A DNA stretch of 64,000 nt from Chitinophaga agrisoli (GCF_008386695.1 NZ_VUOC01000001.1:966347-1030346), one strand, 5' to 3'; numbered from the stretch's first letter, positions 27,270-36,159 are shown. Numbers and translations are program-made. The notes: a model not told the origin generated them from the sequence alone.

Positions 27270-27371
27270 ATGAAAATCGAATACAGTAAATATCTGCAAA
27301 ATTGTGAGGTAGCCACCAATACCCATTGCTCTGCAGGCCACGTACTTTCCTGTTGTATGTGCTGCCGTTAG
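27270..27371 (+). CDS. 33-residue Cys-rich small ORF (possible leader peptide)
   Basis: The first ATG after a complete promoter opens a 33-residue frame starting MKIEYSKYLQNCEVATN and ending HVLSCCMCCR. Six Cys are present (residues 12, 20, 28, 29, 31, 32), four of them in the last six residues as CC-x-CC. It is too short to detect by length alone. The case rests on its position right after the promoter and on the Cys clustering. Options are a leader peptide sensing Cys supply by ribosome stalling, a metal-binding peptide, or a modified-peptide precursor. No attenuator hairpin is visible before the next gene. I do not recognise the family. Confidence 0.5.
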   Translation: MKIEYSKYLQNCEVATNTHCSAGHVLSCCMCCR

Positions 27372-27420
27372 GAGTAAAATACCACCATTTAGCTTTTTCT
27401 ATTGTACTTAAAATCCAGCC

Positions 27421-27678
27421 ATGAGCATCGCAAAGCATATCCATAGCTTACAGCAGCACCTGGCGAGGCTGGGGCTGCAACCAATACCGTTTGAGGATAA
27501 TCAACAGCCGGAGGTATTTAAAGTGTGTTTCCTGAATAAGTATGAAATGGCGCAGTGGCGTAAACTACAGGAAATGGCTGCCAATGATGGGAGTGAACCA
27601 ACCGATAACGAATTACCCAGCGAATTGTCTAGCGAATTACCCAGCGAATTATCAGCGGAGGCTGGGAAGCCCCGCTGA
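27421..27678 (+). CDS. hypothetical 85-residue protein
   Basis: The ATG at 27421 lies 49 bp after the Cys-rich ORF, in the same transcript unit. Residues 1-60 look folded and amphipathic (MSIAKHIHSLQQHLARLGL, then VCFLNKYEMAQWRKLQEM). The C-terminus (about 63-80) is a repeated PSEL/SSEL tract encoded by a 12-bp tandem repeat at 27607-27654. No signal peptide or membrane segment is seen. I do not recognise the family. A terminator closes the unit at 27719-27748. Confidence 0.6.
   Translation: MSIAKHIHSLQQHLARLGLQPIPFEDNQQPEVFKVCFLNKYEMAQWRKLQEMAANDGSEPTDNELPSELSSELPSELSAEAGKPR
27607..27654 (+). repeat. 12-bp tandem repeat inside the 85-aa gene
   Basis: Four units of the type AGCGAATTACCC encode successive (P/S)SEL tetrapeptides. 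The unit is a multiple of three, so copy-number change would keep the frame. Confidence 0.65.
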
Positions 27679-27718
27679 GTGCCTTTTTCATAACGTGGAA
27701 TTACAGGTTAAACACAAA

Positions 27719-27748
27719 CGGGTGCTATTAAGCACCTGTATTTTTTTA
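27719..27748 (+). terminator. Terminator of the small-gene unit
   Basis: A short stem GGTGCT/AGCACC with a small loop, followed within a few bases by a seven-base T-run, 40 bp after the stop at 27678. Confidence 0.65.
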
Positions 27749-27820
27749 TGCATCGTTCCTTAGGGGAGGGATGCAGTTTTTATATTATTGCAGGCAGTTT
27801 CCTAATGGAAAATAGTTGGT

Positions 27821-27840
27821 ATTGTATTGTATTGTATTGT
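27821..27840. repeat. (ATTGT)4 microsatellite
   Basis: Four perfect ATTGT units, with a degenerate fifth, in the gap between the small-gene unit and the recR 3' end. The rest of this 180-bp gap shows nothing recognisable. Confidence 0.7.
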
Positions 27841-27933
27841 ACTGCATTGGCTTCTGTGCGTTATAGTTTGCCGATGTGTGTAATGCTGCCACTACGGGTG
27901 ATAATGAGCCTTGTTATAGCTACTTGGTTATAT

Positions 27934-28551
27934 CTACTTCTGCATGTAATTTTCCAATGGCAGGCGGTTGGTGATAGACCTGGCGAGGGTCATTTCATCT
28001 GCGTATTCCAGTTCGCCGCCAAAGGCGATGCCGCGTGCAATGGTGGTAACTTTTACCGGGTAATCCTTTAGCTTTTTGGAGAGGTAGTAGATGGTGGTAT
28101 CCCCTTCGATGGTGGGGCTAAGGGCCATGATCACTTCGGCAGTGCCTTGCTGCTGTACACGCTCTACGAGGGAGTGGATGTTCAGCTGGTCCGGGCCTAT
28201 ACCGTCAATAGGGGAGATGATACCACCCAGCACATGATATAATCCATTGTACTGCTGGGTATTTTCGATGGCCATTACGTCACGGATGTTCTCTACCACG
28301 CATACTATGTCCTTATTACGGGTGTGGCTGGCGCAGATACTGCATATATCTTCATCAGATACGTTGTGGCATTGTTTGCAGAACTTGATCTGCTGGCGCA
28401 TACGGGCAATGGCATCACTGAATTGCTGCACCTGGGCAGGTTCCTGTTTGAGCAGGTGTAATACCAGCCGTAAGGCTGTTTTTTTGCCTATACCCGGCAT
28501 CCTGGCAAATTCATTTACCGCAGTTTCAATCAGGGCGGAGGAAAAGATCAT
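27934..28551 (-). CDS. recR: recombination protein RecR
   Basis: 205 residues from the ATG at 28551 ([20 protein letters not shown]); the open frame upstream runs through repeat DNA and is not used. It has the HhH region [17 protein letters not shown], the four-Cys zinc finger [16 protein letters not shown], and the Toprim domain ([36 protein letters not shown]). It acts with RecF/RecO to load RecA at gaps. The upstream side has a large AGCTTTTAGC-type repeat cluster. Confidence 0.95.
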   Translation of the reverse strand: MIFSSALIETAVNEFARMPGIGKKTALRLVLHLLKQEPAQVQQFSDAIARMRQQIKFCKQCHNVSDEDICSICASHTRNKDIVCVVENIRDVMAIENTQQYNGLYHVLGGIISPIDGIGPDQLNIHSLVERVQQQGTAEVIMALSPTIEGDTTIYYLSKKLKDYPVKVTTIARGIAFGGELEYADEMTLARSITNRLPLENYMQK

Positions 28552-28561
28552 GATACAAAGA

Positions 28562-28758
28562 TAGCGGTTAGCGGTTAGCTTTTGGCAGTTGGCTGCAGGC
28601 ATTAGCCGGGTATGCAGCGCTGCTGATATTGGCCAAAAGCTGTTCGTGTTTGGGTTGCTGCCGGCGTTCTGGCGAGGGCTTAGCAATTGGACTATAGCTA
28701 AAAGCTAATGGCCAATTGCTAACGGTTATAGCTAAAAGCTAGTGGCTAAATGCCAATA
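28562..28758. repeat. AGCTTTTAGC-like repeat cluster (largest copy)
   Basis: About 200 bp between the recR start and the end of the Ig-like gene. It is filled with words such as AGCGGTTAGC, AGCTTTTGGC, ATAGCTAAAAGCTAATGGC and AATTGCTAAC in both orientations, so several local hairpins are possible. There is no ORF. Confidence 0.65.
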
Positions 28759-28759
28759 G

Positions 28760-30238
28760 CTACAGCGTCAGATCCTCCTTAACGCCCCAGTTGGCCTTGA
28801 TGTTCTTTTTATCCGGGAAGCTTACGACCCTTTCCGGTTGTTTTTTGGGCTTGCCGTAGTAGACGCCGCGGTCCCATTTGCCGTTGTTGTTCTGATCAAG
28901 CAGGATACGGATCTCGTATTCTCCGGGGATGATGAGCTCTTTGGTCCAGGCGCCATTTACGACCGTGCCCCAATATTTTACGTCCTTTTCCTTTACCAGC
29001 TGTACTACAAAGTGCGTACTGCTATCGATCTTCAGGGCGGTACGGGAGCTATCGCTCACGCTTAGCTTAAAGAAGATCTTTCCATAGTCTGAGCGCTTTT
29101 TAACGGTAAAACCAATGGTATCCGGCTTGGTTAGCTGATGGTTGAGCGTATCTGTGGCAGCTGTTTTATCAAAGATCAGGCGGTAGGGCGTACCTTCTTT
29201 CCATTTATAGGTGAGTAATAAGCGGGTACGGGTAGAGTCAAAAGCGGAGGTAAAGTTTACCGGCGTAAGGATGGTATCCTCTGCCAGGTGGATCTGGGTA
29301 CTGTCAAGGGTCCTGATTGGTACGTTGAAAGTGAGCACCAGCGGCGTATCCAGGTCCTGCTCGTTTTGGTCGAGCGTGGGATTTACCTGCAGGCGGGTCT
29401 TTTTCTTCTTTTCTTCTTCCTTATCCTTGTCTTCCTGGGAAGGCTCTTCCGGGGGCAGGGCCTGATCGTCAGGAGGAGCTTTCATGGTGCTATCCTTTTC
29501 TATAAAGAGCAGCATGGTGAGGTCCTTTATGTTGTCTTCCCGGAGGTGGATGAGGCTATCTTCGAAGGCGATGAGCTCCGCAGTGGGCTGGGTATATTGC
29601 AGGTCGCGGTCTTCTTCTTTGATGGCGAAGAGCTTATAATCGCCCGGGGCCAGGTTCTTGAACCAGAAGTTACCATTGCCTTTGGAGCGCGCGTAGTACA
29701 CGGGTTTTTCCTTAGATACCACGGAGTCGAAGGTATTGCGGTACAGCAGTACGGATACGCTACTATCTATCTTACCCGTTTCCGCATCGATGGTGCGGCC
29801 TTTTACCTGCAGGGAATCCAGGTAGCTGCCGGTGGATACCACGTAGGCGAAGTCCTCGATGGGGTTACGCTCGTTCACATCCTTGATGGCGTCTCCAAAA
29901 TTGAAGGTGTAAGTGGTATTGGGGGCCAGCGTATCCTTTACCTCCATGGTAACGGTACGCAGCTTGGATGTAACGGTAGGTACACGTTTGAGGGTTGGGG
30001 ATACGATCATCTTATCGAATATATTATCCAGCTCCACATATTCGCTGAAAGTGAACCGCACCCGGTGGGCCTTAAAATGCAGGGTAGAATCCGGCGGGTC
30101 TACCGTTACCAGCACAGGCGGCACGGTATCCCTGGGACCGCCACCCGGAGGCACTATATTAGCGCAGCGCGAAAGAAAGACGGAAGTGAATACGAATACG
30201 ATCAGTAAGCATGCCCAGCTCCGGAAACGTTGAGTCAT
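28760..30238 (-). CDS. Ig-like domain lipoprotein
   Basis: 492 residues with a signal peptide ending in FLSRC (Cys25), then a Pro/Gly linker IVPPGGGPRD typical of a Bacteroidota lipoprotein family. The first domain (about 40-140) is Ig-like of the Big_5 type (PPDSTLHFKAHRVRFTFSEYV, PNTTYTFNFGDAIKD). A carboxypeptidase-regulatory-like beta domain (about 145-235) follows, then a charged linker (EEPSQEDKDKEEEKKKK) and a second Ig-like region (about 295-385). It is an envelope surface protein with no enzymatic motif. The role is unknown; relatives are often kept in gliding Bacteroidota. Confidence 0.82.
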   Translation of the reverse strand: MTQRFRSWACLLIVFVFTSVFLSRCANIVPPGGGPRDTVPPVLVTVDPPDSTLHFKAHRVRFTFSEYVELDNIFDKMIVSPTLKRVPTVTSKLRTVTMEVKDTLAPNTTYTFNFGDAIKDVNERNPIEDFAYVVSTGSYLDSLQVKGRTIDAETGKIDSSVSVLLYRNTFDSVVSKEKPVYYARSKGNGNFWFKNLAPGDYKLFAIKEEDRDLQYTQPTAELIAFEDSLIHLREDNIKDLTMLLFIEKDSTMKAPPDDQALPPEEPSQEDKDKEEEKKKKTRLQVNPTLDQNEQDLDTPLVLTFNVPIRTLDSTQIHLAEDTILTPVNFTSAFDSTRTRLLLTYKWKEGTPYRLIFDKTAATDTLNHQLTKPDTIGFTVKKRSDYGKIFFKLSVSDSSRTALKIDSSTHFVVQLVKEKDVKYWGTVVNGAWTKELIIPGEYEIRILLDQNNNGKWDRGVYYGKPKKQPERVVSFPDKKNIKANWGVKEDLTL

Positions 30239-30319
30239 TGTATCTTAGTTAATGCTGTTCTTAGTCCTTATGATATCTGATAAATTTTACAAACTTAGTG
30301 CTTTCGGGCCTTACTTTTC

Positions 30320-33300
30320 CTATTCTCCCGTTACCTCTTCCTCTTCCAGGTCGTGGAGAGCCACGTGCAGTTTATTGTCCTTTACAAAATTGCACCAGGG
30401 GCAATCCGGTTTACCGCAGCCGATGTAAAATTCCTTGTTCTGTATTTTGGCCCAGGTGGTCACAATCTGCTGAGTAACAGTGGTTACATCTTCCGGGGTG
30501 ATGGTAACTTTCTGTTTATGATACTGTTTTTGTTTGTTGGGCTCTATAAAATCGAATTCTGTGCTGACCACTTTCCAGTTCTTTTGCCGGTAGTTATCCA
30601 GCAGGATCTTGTAGAAAACGGCCTGCCGCCAGTAGTCGCCGCCATCTGGGTTGCGCTCATTGGGGCGGTCGAATTTGTGGTAGACGCCGATCGTTTTTTC
30701 GTAGTCGCCAGTCTTGTAGTCCACCACATTTACCTCGCTGCCGTCAAATTCCAGCTTGTCCACTTTGCCTTTTATGGGCACGCCGCTTACCACTACGTTG
30801 CGGATGTTACGCTCTACGCTTACGATACGGGGCCAGGTATTGATATACGTATCGTAGTACTGGGCCAGGATGTCGCGGCCGTATTCCATACGACGGTCAA
30901 AAGCCTCTTTGGCAAAGGATTCCCGGTTACGGCGCATGCTCCAGGAAAAATCGCGGATAAACTCTTCCCGGGAGGGGAAAGTGTTCTGGCCGTTCTCCTG
31001 CATTTTCACAAACAGCTTTTCCAGCGCATAGTGTACGGCGGAGCCAAATTCCGTATTCTCTGAGCGGCCGGTGGGCACGCGTACCAGGTTTTTATAAAAG
31101 AAACCCAGGGGGCAGTCCAGGTAATTGTTCAGCGCTGTTACGTTCATCACAAAACCGGCGAGCATATTATCGATGAACTGCTGGTCTACCCGGGCTATTT
31201 CCGGAGCCTGGCCTTTGGTAAAGTTCAGGAGCTCGAATTCGAAAAGCGCATCCTCCGGCATTTCGATTTTGGCTTCCGGTAATATATGATGTTCCAGGAT
31301 CTCTGTAATGAACAGGCTGGGTTCCAGTGGTTTACCATCGTGTTTGAACTCCGGGTAGCTGATATGCAGGTGTTTCTCTGCCCGGGTAATGGCTACGTAG
31401 AACAGGCGCCGCAGCTCCTGCTCGTCTGTAGAGGTACTTTGGGTAACGAACACCGTATCCGGGAAGGAGAAGCCGCTGCTGTTCTTCCGTTTTTTCTCCC
31501 AGAGATGGGAGTTGGTGCTGGCTACGAACACATGTTCAAACTCAAGGCCTTTGGAGCCATGGGCGGTGATCAGGTTAATGCCTTTATCATTGCCGGCCAC
31601 CTGTACCAGGGGCAGGGGGATGCCGTTGCTTTCCATGAGGGCGATCATATCCATGAGGGCGGTCACGTCCAGGTCTGGATTGCGGTGCGTTTCTTCTTTG
31701 ATGAAATCAAACAGCGCCTGTAATACCTTCATGAGCCAGATCTTTTCCGGCGATTGCATGATATGGGACAGTACGCCGCCTTCGTTGATGATATTGGCAA
31801 ACAGGTTTTGCAGCGTTACGTTCTGCGCATCGCTGATCCATTTTTCCACCATGCGGCCTACGTTCATCATGGCTACATCCGGGGCCTCTGTAAACAGGGT
31901 GAGGTTGCGGGTCTTTTGCCAGTCCTGCAGGTATTGGCGCAGGGAGGTCTTTTCTTCGTAGCCTTTTTCGGATACACGTATGCTCACCTTGGCCACTTCT
32001 ATGGGCGGGATATTATAAAAATCGTAATGGAGGATGGAGAAGAGCAGGTCATCGCCGCTATAGGGCGTATCCAGTTCCCGTGCCACGTAACGCAGCAGGG
32101 TCAATACTTTGCGGGCAAAAGGCACCTCAAACAGGTTGATGTTCCGTTTGGAATAAACGGGCAGGCCTTTGAGGCGGAAGTACTGCGCCAGCTCTTCGCC
32201 ATATTTATTTTCCCGGTAGATGACAGCGATCTTACCGGGCATCACTCCTTCCTCCAGCAGGCGGGTAACGGCCAGGGTAATACCGGCCATTTCTTCGCGG
32301 GGGGTGTTGTAGCGGGATATTACCGGCGGAATATCCAGCGGAATAAGCTTGCTGTTGCTGGCGGTGAGATCTTTGCTAAGTCCAGGCAGCTGGTTTACCA
32401 GGCGGGAGGCCCCATTGTTGTCTATGAGGGTCATGGCCACATTGAGGATGTTCTGCACGGAGCGGTAGTTCTGCGTGAGGACTACTGTCAGCAGTGTTTC
32501 TGCAAAGCTGCCGGCGTACTGCTCCATGTTCTCGATGTTGGCGCCCTGGAAACGGTAGATACTCTGGTCATCATCGCCTACTACGAAGATGTTGGGCAGT
32601 TCTTCGCCCTGGATGAGCAGTTGTATCAGTTTGTTCTGGGTACCGCTGGTATCCTGGTACTCATCCACCAATATATACTGATAACGTTCTTTATAGTCTG
32701 CCAGCAGGTTAGGGTGCTGCTCAAAGGCACGGATCACCCAGTTGATCATATCATCAAAATCGTAGCGGTTGGCGGCCTGCATCATGGCCTGGAATACATC
32801 AAACTGTTCTACAGCGGCCTGCAGGCGGTCCATTTTTTCTGCTTCTACGGCTATCTTATCGGTACGGATATCACCTTTCTTAAAGTTTTTGGTAGCGCGT
32901 TTGCAGATGTATTCGTCCCGTTCCGGGAGGCTATCCATATAGGCTTTGATACGGTCCCGGATGTATGCTACTGTCCACCCTTCCCGTTTCATGGTGGAGA
33001 ACAGGGAGGCCAGGTTCTTCATGTCAAAATACACATCCCCGCGGTAGCGTTTCAGCGGATTGTCTTTGCTAAAACCGTCTATCAGCTTTTTGAGCAGCTG
33101 GATCTTTTCCAGTTCGGAAATGGCATCCAGCGTGTTCTTTTCAAAGAGGGCCAGGTTGTCCTGAATGACCTCATTACAGAAGGAGTGGAAGGTATGTATG
33201 TTTACCCGGTAAGCATCCGGGCCAATGAAGTCTGTTAAACGTTTACGCATAGCTACGGTGCCTGCATCCGTATAGGTGAGGCACAGTATGTTCTGCGGCA

Positions 33301-33490
33301 GGAAATCGGTATCCCGTAAGATCTTGCCAATACGGGAAGCCAGGATCTGGGTCTTACCTGTACCCGGACCGGCTATTACCATTACGGGGCCTTCCGTGTT
33401 ATCGACAGCCAGGCGCTGGCGTTCGTTCAGGCCGTGGTATACATCCTGGAAACGTTGCTGGTATTGTTGTGATTCGCGGGATAAGCTCAT
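30320..33490 (-). CDS. UvrD/PcrA-type helicase with C-terminal PD-(D/E)xK Fe-S nuclease
   Basis: 1056 residues from the ATG at 33490 (the TTG four codons upstream is unlikely). Walker A is GPGTGKT at 41-47, Walker B is ILVDEYQDTS, and later SF1A motifs include VVGDDDQSIYRFQGAN and TAHGSKGLEFEHVFV. The C-terminal 250 residues are a RecB/AddB-like nuclease: Asp-Lys of GKVDKLEFDG, VVDYKTGDYEKT, and a Cys cluster made of LDCPLGFFYKN and CGKPDCPWC (C-x4-C-x2-C) that fits a 4Fe-4S site. It should unwind and degrade DNA ends. No AddA/RecB partner gene is adjacent. Confidence 0.92.
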   Translation of the reverse strand: MSLSRESQQYQQRFQDVYHGLNERQRLAVDNTEGPVMVIAGPGTGKTQILASRIGKILRDTDFLPQNILCLTYTDAGTVAMRKRLTDFIGPDAYRVNIHTFHSFCNEVIQDNLALFEKNTLDAISELEKIQLLKKLIDGFSKDNPLKRYRGDVYFDMKNLASLFSTMKREGWTVAYIRDRIKAYMDSLPERDEYICKRATKNFKKGDIRTDKIAVEAEKMDRLQAAVEQFDVFQAMMQAANRYDFDDMINWVIRAFEQHPNLLADYKERYQYILVDEYQDTSGTQNKLIQLLIQGEELPNIFVVGDDDQSIYRFQGANIENMEQYAGSFAETLLTVVLTQNYRSVQNILNVAMTLIDNNGASRLVNQLPGLSKDLTASNSKLIPLDIPPVISRYNTPREEMAGITLAVTRLLEEGVMPGKIAVIYRENKYGEELAQYFRLKGLPVYSKRNINLFEVPFARKVLTLLRYVARELDTPYSGDDLLFSILHYDFYNIPPIEVAKVSIRVSEKGYEEKTSLRQYLQDWQKTRNLTLFTEAPDVAMMNVGRMVEKWISDAQNVTLQNLFANIINEGGVLSHIMQSPEKIWLMKVLQALFDFIKEETHRNPDLDVTALMDMIALMESNGIPLPLVQVAGNDKGINLITAHGSKGLEFEHVFVASTNSHLWEKKRKNSSGFSFPDTVFVTQSTSTDEQELRRLFYVAITRAEKHLHISYPEFKHDGKPLEPSLFITEILEHHILPEAKIEMPEDALFEFELLNFTKGQAPEIARVDQQFIDNMLAGFVMNVTALNNYLDCPLGFFYKNLVRVPTGRSENTEFGSAVHYALEKLFVKMQENGQNTFPSREEFIRDFSWSMRRNRESFAKEAFDRRMEYGRDILAQYYDTYINTWPRIVSVERNIRNVVVSGVPIKGKVDKLEFDGSEVNVVDYKTGDYEKTIGVYHKFDRPNERNPDGGDYWRQAVFYKILLDNYRQKNWKVVSTEFDFIEPNKQKQYHKQKVTITPEDVTTVTQQIVTTWAKIQNKEFYIGCGKPDCPWCNFVKDNKLHVALHDLEEEEVTGE

Positions 33491-33632
33491 AATTTGGAAC
33501 AAAAGGTAAAGTTAAGCTAATCACGGGAATGAGGGAGCGTGGAGGCGGCGCGGGGAAGAGTGGGCCCTGGCGGCAGATCTTCTTTGGTTGCGGCGGATGC
33601 AGATGCTTTATATGCTAGTGACGTATTCCCGC

Positions 33633-34625
33633 TCACAGCAGGAGGTAGAGCGAAATATTACCTACTTCGTGCTGACGTGTACCCTTGAGGGAGGCGCTTT
33701 GGGTTTTTTGTGAGCAGGCGATCATAAAGCGGCGGAAGGCCAGGGTAACGCCGTAATCTATACGGGTATTCCAGGGAATGAGGGTGGCTTTGTTAAAGGA
33801 TTTCCGTACTTCGAAACCGCTATCGTTCCAGCTGAAAAGGCCGCCTTCCAGCAGGGCGTTGTACCAGGTATACTCTACGGTAGGGCGCATAAAAAAATAA
33901 GCCTGGAACTTCTTTTCCCGTTGGGCGCTGCCGCGTTTTATACCAAAATAAGGATTCATATGCCCAATGCGCAGGGTGGTATGTATAGCGCCACCATCCA
34001 GCATGGTACCGGCATAGCCGCTGGCGCCCGCTATGAGCTCCATGGCATTGCCCGGTTGCCAGACCATCCGCTCATAAGTGAAGTTATAATTAAGCAGGGG
34101 AGCGTTGGGCAGCTGGTTATCCCAGCCCATGGGCTGCTGGAAACCGGCTATGCTGTGAATCCAGGTTTGGGCCTCCCTGGCCAGGGACCAGGGCCCCATT
34201 ACGCCCATCACCAGTTCTGACTGCAGGCTGAATTTCCTGACGGGGTCATAAGAATCGAGGCCATGGCTCAGGTACAGTGCGCCGGAGTACGAATAATCAT
34301 CCGGGATGTATTTGGCCTCCCCGATATCTTTTGGGGTGATCATTACCTGCATGAGGCTCCAGTGATAAGTATTGATGGCGTTGATACCGGTACGCGGCAA
34401 CAGCCATTTATCCAGAAAGCGGGAAGGGCGTTTCTTCTGGTAGAAATAATCTGCCCGGGTGCCATTTGTGTAGGACTCATCCGTGCCCTTGCCACGAATG
34501 TTCATAAAGTCATTGTCTTCGTATATGCGCAGCACGCGGCGTATACTATCTGCCGTAGTAATAACCTGGCTGCTGGCTCTAATAGTTGTTATCAACAACA
34601 GCAATCCTGTCAATAGTGCTCTCAT
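33633..34625 (-). CDS. LpxR-like lipid A deacylase family outer membrane protein
   Basis: 330 residues with a signal peptide (about 1-20). It matches the DUF2219/LpxR family: YEDNDFMNIRGKGTDESYTN near the N-terminus (the Asn-Asp and Tyr-Thr-Asn signatures), SLMQVMITP, and many amphipathic beta strands ending in the C-terminal barrel strand. LpxR removes the 3'-acyloxyacyl chain of lipid A in Salmonella. Here the substrate is inferred and may differ. It is an isolated gene. Confidence 0.78.
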   Translation of the reverse strand: MRALLTGLLLLITTIRASSQVITTADSIRRVLRIYEDNDFMNIRGKGTDESYTNGTRADYFYQKKRPSRFLDKWLLPRTGINAINTYHWSLMQVMITPKDIGEAKYIPDDYSYSGALYLSHGLDSYDPVRKFSLQSELVMGVMGPWSLAREAQTWIHSIAGFQQPMGWDNQLPNAPLLNYNFTYERMVWQPGNAMELIAGASGYAGTMLDGGAIHTTLRIGHMNPYFGIKRGSAQREKKFQAYFFMRPTVEYTWYNALLEGGLFSWNDSGFEVRKSFNKATLIPWNTRIDYGVTLAFRRFMIACSQKTQSASLKGTRQHEVGNISLYLLL

Positions 34626-35045
34626 AACCCATCGGTTTTACAGGTTTGTTCACTGGTTACAGTTAAAGCAGTTGCAGATAGGTAAGATAACGGCAGCTGA
34701 GTGATCAACGCAGCAGCGTGTATCCGTAATAACAGTGGTGAAAAGGAACAGTTGTTCAGCAGGTAATTGGAAGGAAACAATAACGACGCCCGTACCGGGG
34801 ACCACGAACATCGTTAATGATAACATAAAGCTACCGTTTTGATGCCGATGCCGTGTGTTAAATATTGCATCGAGGTATAAATTTTTTCTATCGGGGGAAT
34901 AGATGCCGGTATCCGGTAAACAAATAATGTATTTTTGTTATCCAATAGAAACGGTTACAGCCTTTATCACGTATATTACATAGGGATTGATGTGAATGGC
35001 GGCTGCAAATAGCTTCATTTTTTGGCCGTATATATACGCATTAAA
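34626..35045. other. Intergenic region before the orphan anti-sigma-like gene
   Basis: 420 bp without a gene. A -7-like TATTTTTG is at 34930-34937 on the plus strand with no matching -33 box. No repeat, hairpin with T-run, or ORF with coding character was found. Confidence 0.35.
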
Positions 35046-35522
35046 TTGACACTCAAGACATATATAGACAGTGGGGCAATTGAATGTTGCCTGTTGGGAT
35101 TGGCTACCGCTGAAGAGCAGGCTATGCTGGAGCAGATGCGGTATGACTACCCGGAGCTGGAGTCTGAGATATCTGTAGTGGCCTACCGGCTGGAGCAGGC
35201 CGCGCTGGATGGGGCGGTACCGCCACCAGCGGAGGTATGGAACCAGCTGAGCCGGCGGGTGCATTGGGAAGTGATGGAAGAGCAGCAGCGCGGGCGCCGT
35301 AACCGCCACCAGGCTAATTATACGGTCATAAACCTGCAGGAGCCGCCTCAGCACCGGTATATACAGGTAAGCATCTGGTGGCGTTGTATTGTGATAGCCA
35401 TGTGTGTGGTGATGATGGCCCTGCTGGCCAGTAATATCTATTTTTACCGGAAATACCATGAAATGGAGGAAAGGCTGCTCCGTGCTTATCCAGCCAGCCA
35501 GTTGGCTCCCTCAACAAAATGA
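35046..35522 (+). CDS. anti-sigma-factor-like membrane protein (orphan)
   Basis: 158 residues if started at the TTG 35046 (TLKTYIDSGAIECCLLGLA); no ATG is available before this conserved start, and a TTG at 35022 would add 8 residues. The N-terminal part resembles the zinc-free anti-sigma N-domain of Bacteroidota (ESGxxE, then ATAEEQAMLEQM and DYPELESEI). A charged linker and one membrane helix follow (about 110-132, WRCIVIAMCVVMMALLASN), with a short tail. The periplasmic sensor domain is almost absent. No sigma factor gene is next to it, so its partner is unknown. The start codon is uncertain. Confidence 0.6.
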   Translation: MTLKTYIDSGAIECCLLGLATAEEQAMLEQMRYDYPELESEISVVAYRLEQAALDGAVPPPAEVWNQLSRRVHWEVMEEQQRGRRNRHQANYTVINLQEPPQHRYIQVSIWWRCIVIAMCVVMMALLASNIYFYRKYHEMEERLLRAYPASQLAPSTK

Positions 35523-35600
35523 CCCGCAGGGATGTTTAATTGGTATATTTCTTGCTTTTTTGCTCATCTACAGACACGCATTTAAATTAAATCATAACAG

Positions 35601-36104
35601 ATGAAGATGAAAAATCTTGCCCTTGCAACATTGTGCCTTATAGCCGCATCATTGTTTGCCGTATCCTGCGCCAGCTCTTCCGGCGCCGCCACACAAAGTA
35701 TTTCAAAAGGCAGCGTACAGGGTAACTGGATCGTAACGGATATCCAGTTTGAAGGGATACCTGCTAACAGCAAGGTAACCGTATTTGACGAGGCCTCTTA
35801 TAACTGCTTTAAAGGCAGCAGCTGGTCCCTGCCATCCAACGGTAAGGGATCGTATACTTTGTCTTCCACATCTGATGGTTGTACTACTGTTTCCCAGCCT
35901 ATTATGTGGTCATTGTACAAACAGGCCGGTTCCAGCATGTTCCAGTTCAAGAAGCTGGCAGAAGGGGTAAAGGCTAAGGATGTAACGGATGGTTACCGTG
36001 TAGAGCTGAGCTCTGCGGATGGTAATAATATGGTTTGGAGAGCGCCGGTAACTTTTGAAGGGAACAGCGCATTTATCGTATATACGTTACAACGCAGCAG
36101 ATAA
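35601..36104 (+). CDS. lipocalin-like lipoprotein
   Basis: 167 residues with a lipoprotein signal peptide ending in FAVSC (Cys23). The mature part shows the lipocalin-like pattern of the Bacteroidota lipoprotein family: VQGNWIVTDIQFEG, FKGSSWSLPSNGKGSYTLSS, and VTFEGNSAFIVYTLQR at the end. It probably sits in the outer membrane; ligand unknown. It lies 78 bp after the anti-sigma-like gene and may be in the same transcript. A strong terminator follows. Confidence 0.75.
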   Translation: MKMKNLALATLCLIAASLFAVSCASSSGAATQSISKGSVQGNWIVTDIQFEGIPANSKVTVFDEASYNCFKGSSWSLPSNGKGSYTLSSTSDGCTTVSQPIMWSLYKQAGSSMFQFKKLAEGVKAKDVTDGYRVELSSADGNNMVWRAPVTFEGNSAFIVYTLQRSR

Positions 36105-36125
36105 TTTTTGCCGATAAGAGATAAG

Positions 36126-36159
36126 AGGAGGCAGCATCATGAAAATGGTGCTGCCTCCT
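36126..36159 (+). terminator. Terminator after the lipocalin-like gene
   Basis: A 15-bp stem with one G:U pair (36126-36140 with 36145-36159), a four-base loop and a T-run. Confidence 0.85.

Noticed and set aside
26554-27341. Minus-strand ORFs of 124 and 215 aa over the palindromic repeats
   Set aside because: They translate the repeat copies in the same frame (repeated QRNTAGIA blocks) and have no protein family character; the DNA is a repeat, not a gene.
27748-28071. Plus-strand 107-aa hydrophobic ORF near recR
   Set aside because: Its second half is antisense to recR and its first half crosses a microsatellite; no family.
29288-30208. Plus-strand 306-aa ORF opposite the Ig-like lipoprotein
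   Set aside because: Antisense shadow; the minus frame has a lipobox and Ig-like domains.
31754-33238. Plus-strand 494-aa ORF opposite the helicase
   Set aside because: It lies entirely antisense to strong helicase motifs; a long antisense frame caused by codon bias.
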